Positions 17,372 to 26,191 of a stretch of 64,000 bases of DNA are shown here, one piece after another (the first letter of the stretch is position 1; every line of letters begins with the position of its first letter). The stretch spans positions 62,001 through 126,000 of the forward strand of contig CAXTWH010000008.1 of NCBI GenBank assembly GCA_964247975.1. Direction: 5' to 3'. This stretch comes from KBS-96 sp964247975 (GTDB lineage Bacteria > Acidobacteriota > Terriglobia > Bryobacterales > Bryobacteraceae). The notes under the pieces were generated by a model. It made no database searches, had not been told where the DNA came from, and saw only the letters and a program-made list of their open reading frames with translations. The translations under genes were made by a program, and so were the position numbers.

Positions 17372-19111
17372 ATGGCGGATCAAATTGACAAGTTTACGGA
17401 AACACCTGGCGGAGAAGAAAGCGAAGATTACCAGGCGCTTCTTGACGACTACAGCCAATTCGGCCGCACGGCGGAAGGCGAATCCTTCGAGGGACATGTT
17501 CTCAGTGTGTCTCCACAAGAAGTCATTGTAGATATTGGGCGCAAGATTGAGGGATTAGTTCCGGCTTCCCAATTTCCCAGCGTTGATGGCAAGCCGGATG
17601 TGCAGGTGGGCGACACCATCGAGGTGGTTTTCGATCGCACCGGAGAACAGCCGGAAGGCTATCTGCTGCTTTCTTATGAACGCGCTCATCGCAAGCATGC
17701 CTGGGAGAACCTGGAAAAAACAGCTAGTGAAGGAAGCACGGTTAAAGGCCGAGTGCTGCGAAAAGTAAAAGGCGGCCTGGAAGTTGATATTGGCGGCGTA
17801 ATTGCGTTTCTTCCCGGCTCGCAACTGGAAGTCAGACCTGTTCACAATCTGGATGTTTATGTAGGCCAGGAACTGCCCGTTCGTATTTTGAAGCTGAACC
17901 GCCGCCGTAATAATGCGGTAGTTTCACGCCGGGTACTGATCGAAGAAGAATCGGTGTCGCGGAAAACCAACACGCTTTCTCATATTGAGGAAGGCGCGGT
18001 GGTAACGGGCACTGTGAAGAACTTAACCGATTACGGCGCGTTTGTGGATCTGGGCGGCATTGACGGCCTGCTGCACGTGAGCGATTTAAGTTATGGCAAC
18101 GTGACGCATCCTTCGGGAGTGGTGCAGGTCGGCGAACAAGTCACGGTTAAGGTGCTGAAATTCGATCCGAATAAGGAAAGAATTTCGCTCGGTTTGAAAC
18201 AGATGGCTCCTGACCCGTGGCTGCAGATCGAAGGCCGGTATCCGATTCAAAGCCGGGTAGTGGGCCGCGTGGTCAGCGTAACCGATTACGGCGCTTTTGT
18301 GGAATTGGAGCCGGGCGTGGAAGGCTTAATCCACATTTCCGAGATGACCTGGAGCCGCCGGATGAAGCATCCGAACAAGGTGGTGCGGGTGGGCGATCAG
18401 GTGGAAGCGGTGATCCTCGACGTAAAGCCGGAAGAACGCCGCATCTCGCTCGGCATTAAACAATTGGAAGCCGACCCTTGGACCACCGTATCCGACCGCT
18501 ACAGCATCGGTTCAGTAATCGAAGGCCGGGTGCGAAAGCTTTCTGATTTCGGCGCATTTATTGAAATCGAGGAAGGTGTTGACGGACTGGTTCATATTTC
18601 CGATATGTCCTGGACGGCGCGGGTGAAACATCCGTCGGAGCTGGTGAAAAAAGGCCAGGTTGTGCAGGCGGTGATTTTGAATATTGACGCGCCGAGCCGC
18701 CGTTTGTCGCTCGGCATGAAGCAGTTGCAACCGGATGCCTGGGAAACGTTTTTCCGCACTCACCAAGTGGGCGACGTGGTACGCGGAAAACCTTGCCGCG
18801 CCGCGCAGTTCGGTGTTTTTGTGGAACTGCTGCCGGGCGTGGAAGGGCTCTGCCATCGCAGTGAGATTCCCGTAGATAGCCGAAAAAAACAACCGGAAAA
18901 AAACGAATTGCTGCTGCCGATGAACGAAGAAATGGATTTCAAGATTTTAAAAATGAATGAAGCGCAGAAACGCATCGGCCTCAGCTTGAAAGCGATGGCG
19001 GAAGAAGCGGAAATGACGCGCTTGCAGGATTATAAGCGGCAAGCCGCCGCCGCTACGTCGAGCATGGGTGATGTCATGAAAAGCCGTCCGACGGACAGTT
19101 ACCAGGATTGA
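17372..19111 (+). CDS. rpsA: 30S ribosomal protein S1
   Basis: The 579-residue protein has six S1 (OB-fold) RNA-binding domains. Domains 3 to 6 are the clearest, each with the pattern DYGAFVDLGGIDGLLHVSD or DYGAFVELEPGVEGLIHISE followed by KVLKFDPNKERISLGLKQ. The first two are diverged, as is normal for S1, where they bind the ribosome. It brings mRNA to the 30S subunit, especially mRNAs with weak ribosome-binding sites. An acidic N-terminal tail (ETPGGEESEDYQ) precedes domain 1. It is followed by an HU/IHF-type gene 18 bases downstream, an order also seen in proteobacteria (rpsA-ihfB), and lies behind a canonical promoter and structured leader. Confidence 0.95.
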   Translation: MADQIDKFTETPGGEESEDYQALLDDYSQFGRTAEGESFEGHVLSVSPQEVIVDIGRKIEGLVPASQFPSVDGKPDVQVGDTIEVVFDRTGEQPEGYLLLSYERAHRKHAWENLEKTASEGSTVKGRVLRKVKGGLEVDIGGVIAFLPGSQLEVRPVHNLDVYVGQELPVRILKLNRRRNNAVVSRRVLIEEESVSRKTNTLSHIEEGAVVTGTVKNLTDYGAFVDLGGIDGLLHVSDLSYGNVTHPSGVVQVGEQVTVKVLKFDPNKERISLGLKQMAPDPWLQIEGRYPIQSRVVGRVVSVTDYGAFVELEPGVEGLIHISEMTWSRRMKHPNKVVRVGDQVEAVILDVKPEERRISLGIKQLEADPWTTVSDRYSIGSVIEGRVRKLSDFGAFIEIEEGVDGLVHISDMSWTARVKHPSELVKKGQVVQAVILNIDAPSRRLSLGMKQLQPDAWETFFRTHQVGDVVRGKPCRAAQFGVFVELLPGVEGLCHRSEIPVDSRKKQPEKNELLLPMNEEMDFKILKMNEAQKRIGLSLKAMAEEAEMTRLQDYKRQAAAATSSMGDVMKSRPTDSYQD

Positions 19112-19129
19112 GGGCGGCAGGAAAGCATA

Positions 19130-19462
19130 ATGACAAAGGCTGAACTGATCGAAGAAGTATCCAAGGTTGTGGAAATGACGCGCAAAGATTCGGAAGTGAT
19201 CGTGGAAACAATCTTTGAAAGCATCGTCAACAGTTTGCACTCGGGAGACAAAATTGAAATCCGGGGATTCGGCAGCTTCCGCACGCGGCAGCGCCAGCCC
19301 CGCATTGGACGTAACCCGAAAACCGGAAGCCGGGTGGAAGTGCCATCGAAACGCATTCCGTATTTCAAGCCCAGCAAGGAACTGCGCGACATCGTAAATC
19401 GCGGCCCAGCCGATACGGAAGAAAACGCAGACCACTTGCCATCTTCAGAACCAATCTTTTAA
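19130..19462 (+). CDS. HU/IHF-family nucleoid DNA-binding protein
   Basis: The protein starts TKAELIEEVSK like HU and IHF subunits and has the DNA-binding beta-arm sequence IRGFGSFRTRQR ... GRNPKTG, in which the NPKTG turn carries the DNA-intercalating tip, followed by VPSKRIPYFKPSKELR. It runs 110 residues, about 15 more than a typical HU, because of an acidic tail (ADTEENADHLPSSEP). Its position right after rpsA resembles ihfB of proteobacteria, but subtype cannot be fixed from motifs. The ATG at 19130 has GGCAGGAAAG upstream. It acts as a dimer that bends and compacts DNA. Confidence 0.9.
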   Translation: MTKAELIEEVSKVVEMTRKDSEVIVETIFESIVNSLHSGDKIEIRGFGSFRTRQRQPRIGRNPKTGSRVEVPSKRIPYFKPSKELRDIVNRGPADTEENADHLPSSEPIF

Positions 19463-19491
19463 TTGTTTTCTTCCCATTGGCTAACAACGAT

Positions 19492-19980
19492 ATGGAACAC
19501 TTGTGGACGCCCTGGCGTTCCACCTACGTTACTGCGAAAGCGCCGGAAGGCGTTTGCATTTTCTGCATAGCACTTGCCGAAACGAACAAGGATGAGCAGA
19601 ACCTGGTTCTCCACCGGGCGCAGCATAATTTCATTCTGTTGAACCGCTTCCCGTATTCAAGCGGTCATCTGATGATTGCGCCCCATGTGCATGTGTCGCG
19701 CTTAACCGACATTACGGATGAAGCGGCGCAGGAGATGATGCGCCTGGCCCGCGCCGTTGAATCCATTCTGGAAAGTGTGTATCACCCACAGGGCGTTAAC
19801 TTAGGCATGAACCTCGGCGAAGCGGCAGGAGCCGGTATTGCTTCGCACATTCACCTGCACCTGCTGCCGCGCTGGATCGGCGATGCAAACTTTATGAGCG
19901 TGGTGGGAAATACGCGAGTGATGCCGGAATCGCTTGAAGATAGCTACCGGAAGCTAAAACCTGCGTTTGCGGCTTTATAA
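19492..19980 (+). CDS. HIT-family nucleotide hydrolase/phosphorylase
   Basis: The protein has the histidine-triad motif HIHLHLLPRW near residues 120-130, in which the middle histidine is the nucleophile for nucleotidyl phosphoesters, and an N-terminal CIFC zinc-type pair. The opening MEHLWTPWRSTYV is the usual start of the AP4A phosphorylase/HIT subgroup found in this position in many bacteria, so I choose ATG at 19492 over the TTG at 19477. It is probably cytoplasmic and cleaves dinucleoside polyphosphates or nucleoside 5'-phosphoramidates. It lies 29 bases after the HU gene and may be part of the rpsA-HU-HIT transcript. Confidence 0.85.
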   Translation: MEHLWTPWRSTYVTAKAPEGVCIFCIALAETNKDEQNLVLHRAQHNFILLNRFPYSSGHLMIAPHVHVSRLTDITDEAAQEMMRLARAVESILESVYHPQGVNLGMNLGEAAGAGIASHIHLHLLPRWIGDANFMSVVGNTRVMPESLEDSYRKLKPAFAAL

Positions 19981-20204
19981 GCGGCGCCGCGAAAGCTGTA
20001 GCTGAACTTTTCCTTGCAACAACTTACAATGCCATTTCGTGCAACGCGGTTTCACCGAACGCTTCCAAGCGCATTCGCTACACTAGGGAATTCGGATTCT
20101 TAGCGTCCGTACACCATTCCGCGCGTCCCGTTTTGTTATGTAACCCATCGGGTTCGGGTCACGTCAGGGGTGTTTTCGCGCAGCATGAAAGGAATTGCTC
20201 GTAG

Positions 20205-23168
20205 ATGATCGGTCCCAGGCTCCTCCGCCTGCGTGTGCAAACTCTGCCCGTTTTGACCATTGGCGTTTGCCTCGCTGGTGTAACGGGAACGTTCGCAACG
20301 CCGCAGGCGCCCCAGAATTCTCCCGCCCCAGCTTCGCAGCAGCAAGCGCCCGCGCCTGCCCAGCAGCAGAAACAAAATCCGTTTGAAAACGTTCCGGAAG
20401 CTCCTCAACAACAGCAACAGCCCGAACAAACCCAGCAGCAGCAAAATAAGAGCAATGTCGGCGTAGTAGAAGACATTCAGTTCCGAGGCCAGCGCCGGAT
20501 TCCGCAGGATACGCTGCGGGCGTTAATCCTGAGCCGCAAGGGCGACGTGTATAGCGATGATGCAGTACACCGCGATTTTATGGCGCTTTGGAACAGCGGG
20601 CGCTTTGACGACCTGCGCGTGGAACGGCAAACCGCGCCCGATGGCGGCGTTATTCTCCGTTTCGTGGTAGCGGAACGCAGAGTAGTGCGCAGCATTGATT
20701 ATTCCGGCAACAAGTCTATTTCTAAATCGGAAATTCTGGATCGGTTCAAAGAACGCAAGGTGGCTTTGTCGCCGGAATCACAGTACGACCCCGGCAAGGT
20801 GCAGCGCGCCCGCAACGTGCTGCAGGAATACGAAGCCGAACGCGGACGCCAATACGCGACCGTAACGCCGGAAGTGCGGCAGGTTCCTCCGTCTTCGGTG
20901 GAAATCAATTTCAAGATTGATGAAGGTCCAAAGGTGAAGGTCGGTGTTATCGACATTCAGGGCAATAAAGTCTTTAACGACCGCATTGTGATCCGGGCGA
21001 TGAAAAACCTGAAGCCGATCGGAATTCCGCAATCGATTCTGTTTGAAAATTTATTCGCGAGAACCTATGATGCCACCAAGCTCGATGAAGATGCCGAGCG
21101 TGTCCGCATGTTCTACCAATCAAAAGGTTATTATCAGGCCCATGTGGTGGACCACACGGTAAACATTCACGATGTGGGCGGGCATGGTTTGAAAATTCCC
21201 ATTTTCAAGCCCAACAAGGTCGGCAAAAATGCAGACATAACAATGGTGATTGACGAAGGCCAGAAGTATTACCTTCGTAATTTCAATTTTGTCGGCATGA
21301 AGCTGTTCCGCACGCCTGACCTGATTGCCAAATCCGTGTTCCAAATGTCGCCGGGCGATACGTTTTCCACTCAGAAGCTGCAAAAGGGCATCGAAAACCT
21401 GCGCAAACTGTACGGCGATTTCGGCTATATCGATTTTGTGCCGGAGCCCGACCCGCAGCCGGTTCCCAACACCAATCAGATGGACCTTACCGTAAACGTG
21501 GATGAAGGCCATCAATTCTTTGTGCGGCGCATTGATTTCCAGGGCAACTCCACTACCCGCGACCGCGTGATCCGGCGCGAACTATTGATTGACGAAGGCG
21601 ATTTATACAGCCAGCGCCTTTGGGACACCAGCATTCTACGATTGAACCAGCTTGGCTATTTTGAACCCTTAAAAACGGCGAACGATCAGGGCGGACCTCC
21701 CGGCCAGGAAGCCACCGACATCAAGCGCGACACGAAAACCAACACGGTTGACCTATTGTTGAAGCTAAAGGAGCGCGGCAAGAACTCCATTCAGTTGAAC
21801 GGCGGCGTTTCCGGCATCGCCGGTAGCTTCATCGGCTTTTCTTATGCCACCAATAACTTCCTGGGCTTGGGCGAAACGCTCAGTTTAGATAGCCAAATCG
21901 GGGACCGTTTGAAGTCCGTCACTTTCGGCTTTACCGAACCTTATCTGTTCGATAAACCGATCCAGGCCGGATTCACGGTTTATTACCAGGATTTCAATTA
22001 CAACCAGGCCCGCGAACAGTCAATTTTGAGCGGGCAGAATTTACTCCCTTACTACAATGCAGTTGGCTCCAGTAACCTATTGAACTACACTTCTAACGGT
22101 CGAGGATTCACAACTTTCGTTTCCCACGCATTACGGCGCAGCTTCGCCCGGTTCGGCGTCACTTACGGGTACGATATTCAAAACGTAAAGCCAATTACTA
22201 CCGGGGCCCAAACGTATTTCAATTATATTGATTTTGAAGGCGTTAACGGCCCGAACTCGCTGAACGGCATTAAAACCAGCAAAATTACACCGAGCTATTC
22301 CTATAACTCTACCGACAGCCCGATGTCTCCCTCCCGCGGCTTTCGCATGAATGCGGCAATGGGCTTTGCCGGCTTAGGCGGAAACGTGAAAACAACGGAG
22401 CCGACCTTTGATGCGGCTTATTTCCGGCGATCCCTGCGCAGAAACGTAATCGCCATGCACTTGTATGGCCGCTATATCGCCGGTTACAATGGCCGCGTAG
22501 CCCCGCCTTACAGCCGTTATTTTATGGGCGGCGAAAATGATGTTCGCGGCTTTGATATCTGGTCTATTAGTCCAATTGCCTATCTTCCTACGACACAGAC
22601 CGTGAATGTGTACAACCCGAATGGAACACAGCGATTGCAGCAGATTGTGTCAAACGGGCAGGTGACATCCATTGGAGCCACTATTCAAGTACCGGGGTAT
22701 ACGCCCATTGTTCCCGGCGGCGACACAGCGGGAGTGTTCAATTTTGAGTACCGCATTCCGATTTTCGGCCCGGTCACGCTGGCACCCTTCTTCGATGCCG
22801 GATTGAATCGCATCACCAGGGCTAGCCAGTTAGGTTTGAATCCGGACCGCGTTAACCAGTTAAACGCTTTGTTTCCTCAATCTGACTTCAACGCGCGGGC
22901 GGTAATTTCCGGGGCTACGCAGGCCATTAGAACGTCCACCGGTTTGGAACTTCAAGTAATTATGCCGGTTGTAAATGCGCCGTTCCGAGTGTACTGGGCG
23001 TATAATCCGAATATAGTCCAAACTTACTTGCAGCCGCCGACCGTTGCGGATCGTTCTTATTTCCCGAACGATTATACGTACAATCAGGCTTTAGCTACGC
23101 TGGGCCAGAGAACGCCTTACTTTGAAAAGCATTCAACATTCCGGTTCACCATTGGAAGGACGTTTTAA
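20205..23168 (+). CDS. bamA: Outer-membrane protein assembly factor BamA
   Basis: The 987-residue protein has a signal peptide (VLTIGVCLAGVTGTFA), a Gln/Pro-rich linker of about 50 residues (QQQAPAPAQQQK...), five POTRA domains starting with VVEDIQFRGQRRIPQDTLR, and a C-terminal 16-stranded Omp85 barrel. The barrel contains the substrate-insertion hallmark YFMGGENDVRGFD (the VRGF motif in loop 6) and ends in an aromatic residue (FTIGRTF). It inserts beta-barrel proteins, such as the large TonB receptors of this window, into the outer membrane. The Gln-rich insert before POTRA1 is longer than in E. coli BamA. It is followed 67 bases later by a Skp/OmpH chaperone gene, the usual pairing. Confidence 0.93.
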   Translation: MIGPRLLRLRVQTLPVLTIGVCLAGVTGTFATPQAPQNSPAPASQQQAPAPAQQQKQNPFENVPEAPQQQQQPEQTQQQQNKSNVGVVEDIQFRGQRRIPQDTLRALILSRKGDVYSDDAVHRDFMALWNSGRFDDLRVERQTAPDGGVILRFVVAERRVVRSIDYSGNKSISKSEILDRFKERKVALSPESQYDPGKVQRARNVLQEYEAERGRQYATVTPEVRQVPPSSVEINFKIDEGPKVKVGVIDIQGNKVFNDRIVIRAMKNLKPIGIPQSILFENLFARTYDATKLDEDAERVRMFYQSKGYYQAHVVDHTVNIHDVGGHGLKIPIFKPNKVGKNADITMVIDEGQKYYLRNFNFVGMKLFRTPDLIAKSVFQMSPGDTFSTQKLQKGIENLRKLYGDFGYIDFVPEPDPQPVPNTNQMDLTVNVDEGHQFFVRRIDFQGNSTTRDRVIRRELLIDEGDLYSQRLWDTSILRLNQLGYFEPLKTANDQGGPPGQEATDIKRDTKTNTVDLLLKLKERGKNSIQLNGGVSGIAGSFIGFSYATNNFLGLGETLSLDSQIGDRLKSVTFGFTEPYLFDKPIQAGFTVYYQDFNYNQAREQSILSGQNLLPYYNAVGSSNLLNYTSNGRGFTTFVSHALRRSFARFGVTYGYDIQNVKPITTGAQTYFNYIDFEGVNGPNSLNGIKTSKITPSYSYNSTDSPMSPSRGFRMNAAMGFAGLGGNVKTTEPTFDAAYFRRSLRRNVIAMHLYGRYIAGYNGRVAPPYSRYFMGGENDVRGFDIWSISPIAYLPTTQTVNVYNPNGTQRLQQIVSNGQVTSIGATIQVPGYTPIVPGGDTAGVFNFEYRIPIFGPVTLAPFFDAGLNRITRASQLGLNPDRVNQLNALFPQSDFNARAVISGATQAIRTSTGLELQVIMPVVNAPFRVYWAYNPNIVQTYLQPPTVADRSYFPNDYTYNQALATLGQRTPYFEKHSTFRFTIGRTF

Positions 23169-23235
23169 ACCGGGGTTGAGCGTGGCGCGGGCTGGGCGGC
23201 ACAACAGGAAGTATCAGGGAAGGATTTTGAAGTAG

Positions 23236-23874
23236 ATGGCAATGAAACGTAGTTTACTTTCGGTGTTCGCAGCGGCATGCATGGCAGTGAGCCTGCCTGC
23301 GCAAAGCCCCAGCACCAAAGTAGCGGTGATTAGCGTGCAAGGCGCGATTATTGGAACCAAAGATGGGCAGAAAGCAGCGCAGGAACTGGAAGGAAAGTTT
23401 GCTCCGAAGCGCAAAGAATTGAGCGACCGGCAAGCGGAGATCACTTCGCTAAATGACCAGCTCCGCAAAGGCAGCAACACGCTAAGCCAGGACAAACAAG
23501 CGCAGATGGAGCGCGATGTTGAAGAAAAAGGCAAGCGTCTGCAGCGGGATACCCAGGATGCCAATGACGAATGGACCAACGAGCAGAACCGGCTTCTGCA
23601 GTCGTTAGGCCAGCGCATGATGGCGGTGATTGAAAAGTATGCCAAAGACAACGGCTACTCGATGGTGCTGGACGTGAGCAACCCGAACACGCCCGTGTTG
23701 TATGCTTCGAGCGGCATCGACATTACCCAGGATATTATTTCGCTGTATGACAAAACTTCCGTAAACGGCGGTCCGGCTTCCGCGCCCCAGGCTCCGGGTG
23801 CGCCGAGTGGCGCGGTAAGACCGGGAACTCCGGGAATGATGGCTCCTCCGGCGCCGGGAATCAAAAAGCCTTAG
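23236..23874 (+). CDS. Periplasmic chaperone, Skp/OmpH family
   Basis: After a signal peptide (MKRSLLSVFAAACMAVSLPAQ) the mature protein opens with the beta-strand KVAVISVQGAIIGTKDG and continues as a long coiled coil (FAPKRKELSDRQAEITSLNDQ ... RDVEEKGKRLQRDTQDAND), the tentacle arm of Skp. The C-terminal part returns to strand (YSMVLDVSNPNTPVLYA) and ends in a proline/glycine-rich tail (APQAPGAPSG ... APGIKKP). It is 212 residues, a little over the normal length because of that tail. Skp holds unfolded outer-membrane proteins on the way to BamA. It is preceded by bamA and followed at 23899 by a strong terminator. Confidence 0.88.
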   Translation: MAMKRSLLSVFAAACMAVSLPAQSPSTKVAVISVQGAIIGTKDGQKAAQELEGKFAPKRKELSDRQAEITSLNDQLRKGSNTLSQDKQAQMERDVEEKGKRLQRDTQDANDEWTNEQNRLLQSLGQRMMAVIEKYAKDNGYSMVLDVSNPNTPVLYASSGIDITQDIISLYDKTSVNGGPASAPQAPGAPSGAVRPGTPGMMAPPAPGIKKP

Positions 23875-23898
23875 AACATTTAAACTCGTTGATCAAGG

Positions 23899-23940
23899 GA
23901 AAAGCTCTGTTTCCTAGCGGAAACAGAGCTTTTCTTTTAG
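23899..23940 (+). terminator. Intrinsic terminator after bamA-skp
   Basis: A perfect 16-bp stem, 23899-23914 (GAAAAGCTCTGTTTCC) against 23919-23934 with a TAGC loop, is followed by TTTTAG. It lies 25 bases past the skp stop. The stem also faces the end of the convergent GH43 gene. Confidence 0.85.
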
Positions 23941-23967
23941 ATAGGTACTTTCTGGAAACAGTTGCGC

Positions 23968-25848
23968 TTACGGCAGAACCAATCGCCAACGCTGTGAGCC
24001 GGTGTTGTTGGCTATGCCAAGCTGCATCTGAGTTCCCACCGTAGTGGAACCAACCGCATCCAACATCAGATTTGCCGCCTGGTTTTGAACATTGTAATAA
24101 CCGCCGCCCACATCCACCAGCGCCCAGTTCTGGGCGGCATTCGCGTTGCAAGTCCATTGCTGCATTTTTGCGCCGGGCGAACTGCTTCCGCCTGGATCGT
24201 CCAGACACAATCCGCTGTACTGATTTACGAGCCGGTAGCGTCCGCTGCCCATGTCCTGCAATTGCCAGTTCTGATTCGCTCCGCCTGTGCAGGCCCATTG
24301 AATCATGGAATTGCCCGATCCTTTGCTCCAGCTTGCATCATCCAGGCACATTCCTGAAGATTGATTCACCAGTTTTACGTAAAGCCCTGATTGCGGGATA
24401 GGAGCAAACAACCAGTTTTGCGTGTCCCAGTTGCCATTCGCCCAGAGATCAACGTTCGTGCCGGCATTGGTGCCGCCGCCGGAATCATCGAGCAGCAGGC
24501 CGGATTCGAGGTTGGCTACCTTCAGGTAACCGGCTCCGGCATCGGAAACGCTCCAACGCTGTGAGTTGGTGAAATTATCCGTCCACAACTGTACATTCGC
24601 GCCCGAAGAATGGCTGCCGCTATCATCGTCCAAAGCCAGGCTGGCTTGTTGGTTGATGAATTTGTAATAGCCGGTGGCCGTGGTGCTGGGCAGGGCCTGC
24701 CAGTTCTGCCCGGCCAGGTTGTTGCAGGTCCACAATTGCACGTTTGCGCCTTGATTGGTTGACATGCCGGAATCATCCAGGCAAATACCGGCGTGTTGAT
24801 TGTAAACGCGATACCAAGCGCCGGGATACAAGCCGTTCGAGGAAGCAATCCCCGGATCGCCGGAAGGCAGCGGTTGGAATGTATTCAAGGGGAGCACCGA
24901 ACCGAGGTTCGGCGTGTTGTCCGCATTCCAACTGAGTTTCTGCACCCGGGCTTCTCTTGTATCGTTGTTGTATTCGTTACGGCGGTAAGCGTTAAAAACG
25001 AACCATGTTTCCTTGCCATCGGGCGAGGGAAAAGCGGTAAAAGTGCCGGCTCCGTAAGCGGTCGAGCCAGGAACCGATCCGCCGAAAATTGGGCCGGGAA
25101 CTTTCGTCCAGGAACTCGCATTCAGTATTCCGTTGCCGTTGTATTTCAGCATTCCCAGGGAGTAGCCGCCGCTGAACCAGTAACTGGACGAATAAACAAC
25201 TGAAAGCTGTCCGTTATGGAGAACAGGGTAGGGATCTTCAATGCAGAAGGCTTCCCATTTCTGGTCCATATAGGCAATCGGCGTGATGCTGCCGGTAGTG
25301 GTGAATGGATTAGTCAACTGCTGCACCCACAAATAATTCCCGGTGCTGCCGAACAGATACAGCGAACCGTCGGGCATGGTCAGCATGGTGACATCCCAAC
25401 AACCGGTGCAGATTGTGCTGACCAGATGATAGGTGCCTTGCGCATCGGTGGAATCGCTTTCCAGTACGTAAGTGGAATTATTATTCTGCGCGTAGGTGTA
25501 ATAAATGTACCAACGGTTGGCAGGCGCATACCAATACAGTTCCGGTGATTCAAAAGCTTGCGCGTCCCAAACGGAAACGGCGGGACTGGTGGCTAAACCT
25601 GCCAGGCTGGGCGACTTTACAACTGTAACGTTCGAAGAAAAATTGGTGGTAAGAAGATAATAATTACCGTTGACGTAGGTAATGTACGGATCAGCGTGCT
25701 CGTAAATCGGATTGAAAAAACCGGTTTGGGTATTTCTCTGAGCGTTAGCAGGCCAGCAGAGCAGGAAACTTAAGCAGAAAAGGGCGGCGACGTGGCAGAA
25801 GCGGGTATTCACTAGAACCCGTACAAGCCGCCGGAGAGACTTGCGCAT
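23968..25848 (-). CDS. Secreted GH43-type glycosidase with two ricin-B lectin (beta-trefoil) modules
   Basis: The signal peptide (FCHVAALFCLSFLLCWPANA) is followed by a five-bladed propeller of the GH43 type in residues 40-330: HADPYITYV with the catalytic-base aspartate, ESPELYWYAPANRWYIYYT and AFCIEDPYPVLHNGQ. The C-terminal part has six QxW motifs (GQNWQ, SQRWS, TQNWL, NQNWQ, AQNWA, SQRWR), which is two ricin-type trefoils of three repeats each, carbohydrate-binding like CBM13. GH43 enzymes attack arabinan, xylan or galactan side chains; the exact bond is unknown. AAGGAG seven bases before the ATG at 25846-25848 fixes this start over an in-frame upstream one at 25893. A 17-base palindrome at 25903-25919 lies just upstream. 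Confidence 0.82.
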   Translation of the reverse strand: MRKSLRRLVRVLVNTRFCHVAALFCLSFLLCWPANAQRNTQTGFFNPIYEHADPYITYVNGNYYLLTTNFSSNVTVVKSPSLAGLATSPAVSVWDAQAFESPELYWYAPANRWYIYYTYAQNNNSTYVLESDSTDAQGTYHLVSTICTGCWDVTMLTMPDGSLYLFGSTGNYLWVQQLTNPFTTTGSITPIAYMDQKWEAFCIEDPYPVLHNGQLSVVYSSSYWFSGGYSLGMLKYNGNGILNASSWTKVPGPIFGGSVPGSTAYGAGTFTAFPSPDGKETWFVFNAYRRNEYNNDTREARVQKLSWNADNTPNLGSVLPLNTFQPLPSGDPGIASSNGLYPGAWYRVYNQHAGICLDDSGMSTNQGANVQLWTCNNLAGQNWQALPSTTATGYYKFINQQASLALDDDSGSHSSGANVQLWTDNFTNSQRWSVSDAGAGYLKVANLESGLLLDDSGGGTNAGTNVDLWANGNWDTQNWLFAPIPQSGLYVKLVNQSSGMCLDDASWSKGSGNSMIQWACTGGANQNWQLQDMGSGRYRLVNQYSGLCLDDPGGSSSPGAKMQQWTCNANAAQNWALVDVGGGYYNVQNQAANLMLDAVGSTTVGTQMQLGIANNTGSQRWRLVLP

Positions 25849-26185
25849 ATGGAACTCCTTGGATATGCGGTTGCGCCTGGAATGGTTACGCAAATAGTGT
25901 GTTTATTACACTGTAATAATCTCGATTTATGTAATTTTTACAATTTAATGTTTATAATTTCGAAGAATTAGGTAATAAATACACGTCGGCTAGAAGCCGG
26001 GCGCGAACAGGAAGGAAAAGGGAAAGACAAAGGTAATTGGCTAATGAAAGTCTAATTCTGCAATCTTAATGGCGTGTGCTAGGCTGAATAGCCGCCCAGT
26101 CACAAGAGAGCAGAAGCTGTTAATTTGCGGAGATTAAATGTACTTTTAAGAGTTTAAATAAATTAGATGCTGAAAAATTCAACAT
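25849..26185. other. AT-rich intergenic region between the GH43 gene and the aldose-epimerase gene
   Basis: No coding potential was seen. The first 130 bases are much more A+T-rich than the surrounding genes and must carry the GH43 promoter, reading left on the minus strand. They include the palindrome at 25903-25919. The last 30 bases belong to the hairpin at the end of the aldose-epimerase gene. I see nothing in the rest. Confidence 0.6.
25903..25919. promoter_or_regulatory. Perfect 17-base palindrome, candidate operator of the GH43 gene
   Basis: TTATTACA-C-TGTAATAA is two perfect 8-base arms around one C, 55 bases upstream of the GH43 start. Its size fits a dimeric helix-turn-helix repressor (for example GntR- or TetR-like), but I cannot name the regulator. 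Confidence 0.45.
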
Positions 26186-26191
26186 CTAATT
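26161..26191 (-). terminator. Hairpin at the end of the aldose-epimerase gene
   Basis: AATTAGATG (26161-26169) pairs with CATCTAATT (26183-26191), then after a one-base mismatch TGAA pairs with TTCA around an AAA loop. The TAG stop of the minus-strand gene is inside the stem. The following minus-strand sequence is AT-rich but not a clean T-run, so termination is likely but not certain. Confidence 0.5.

Noticed and set aside
24085..25848. Repeated DNA in the ricin region considered as a CRISPR or tandem array
   Set aside because: The repetition follows the six QxW protein motifs, has no constant spacer length and is protein-driven.
25949..25960. TATAAT on the plus strand in the GH43 upstream region
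   Set aside because: AT-rich stretch, no -35 and no plus-strand gene downstream.
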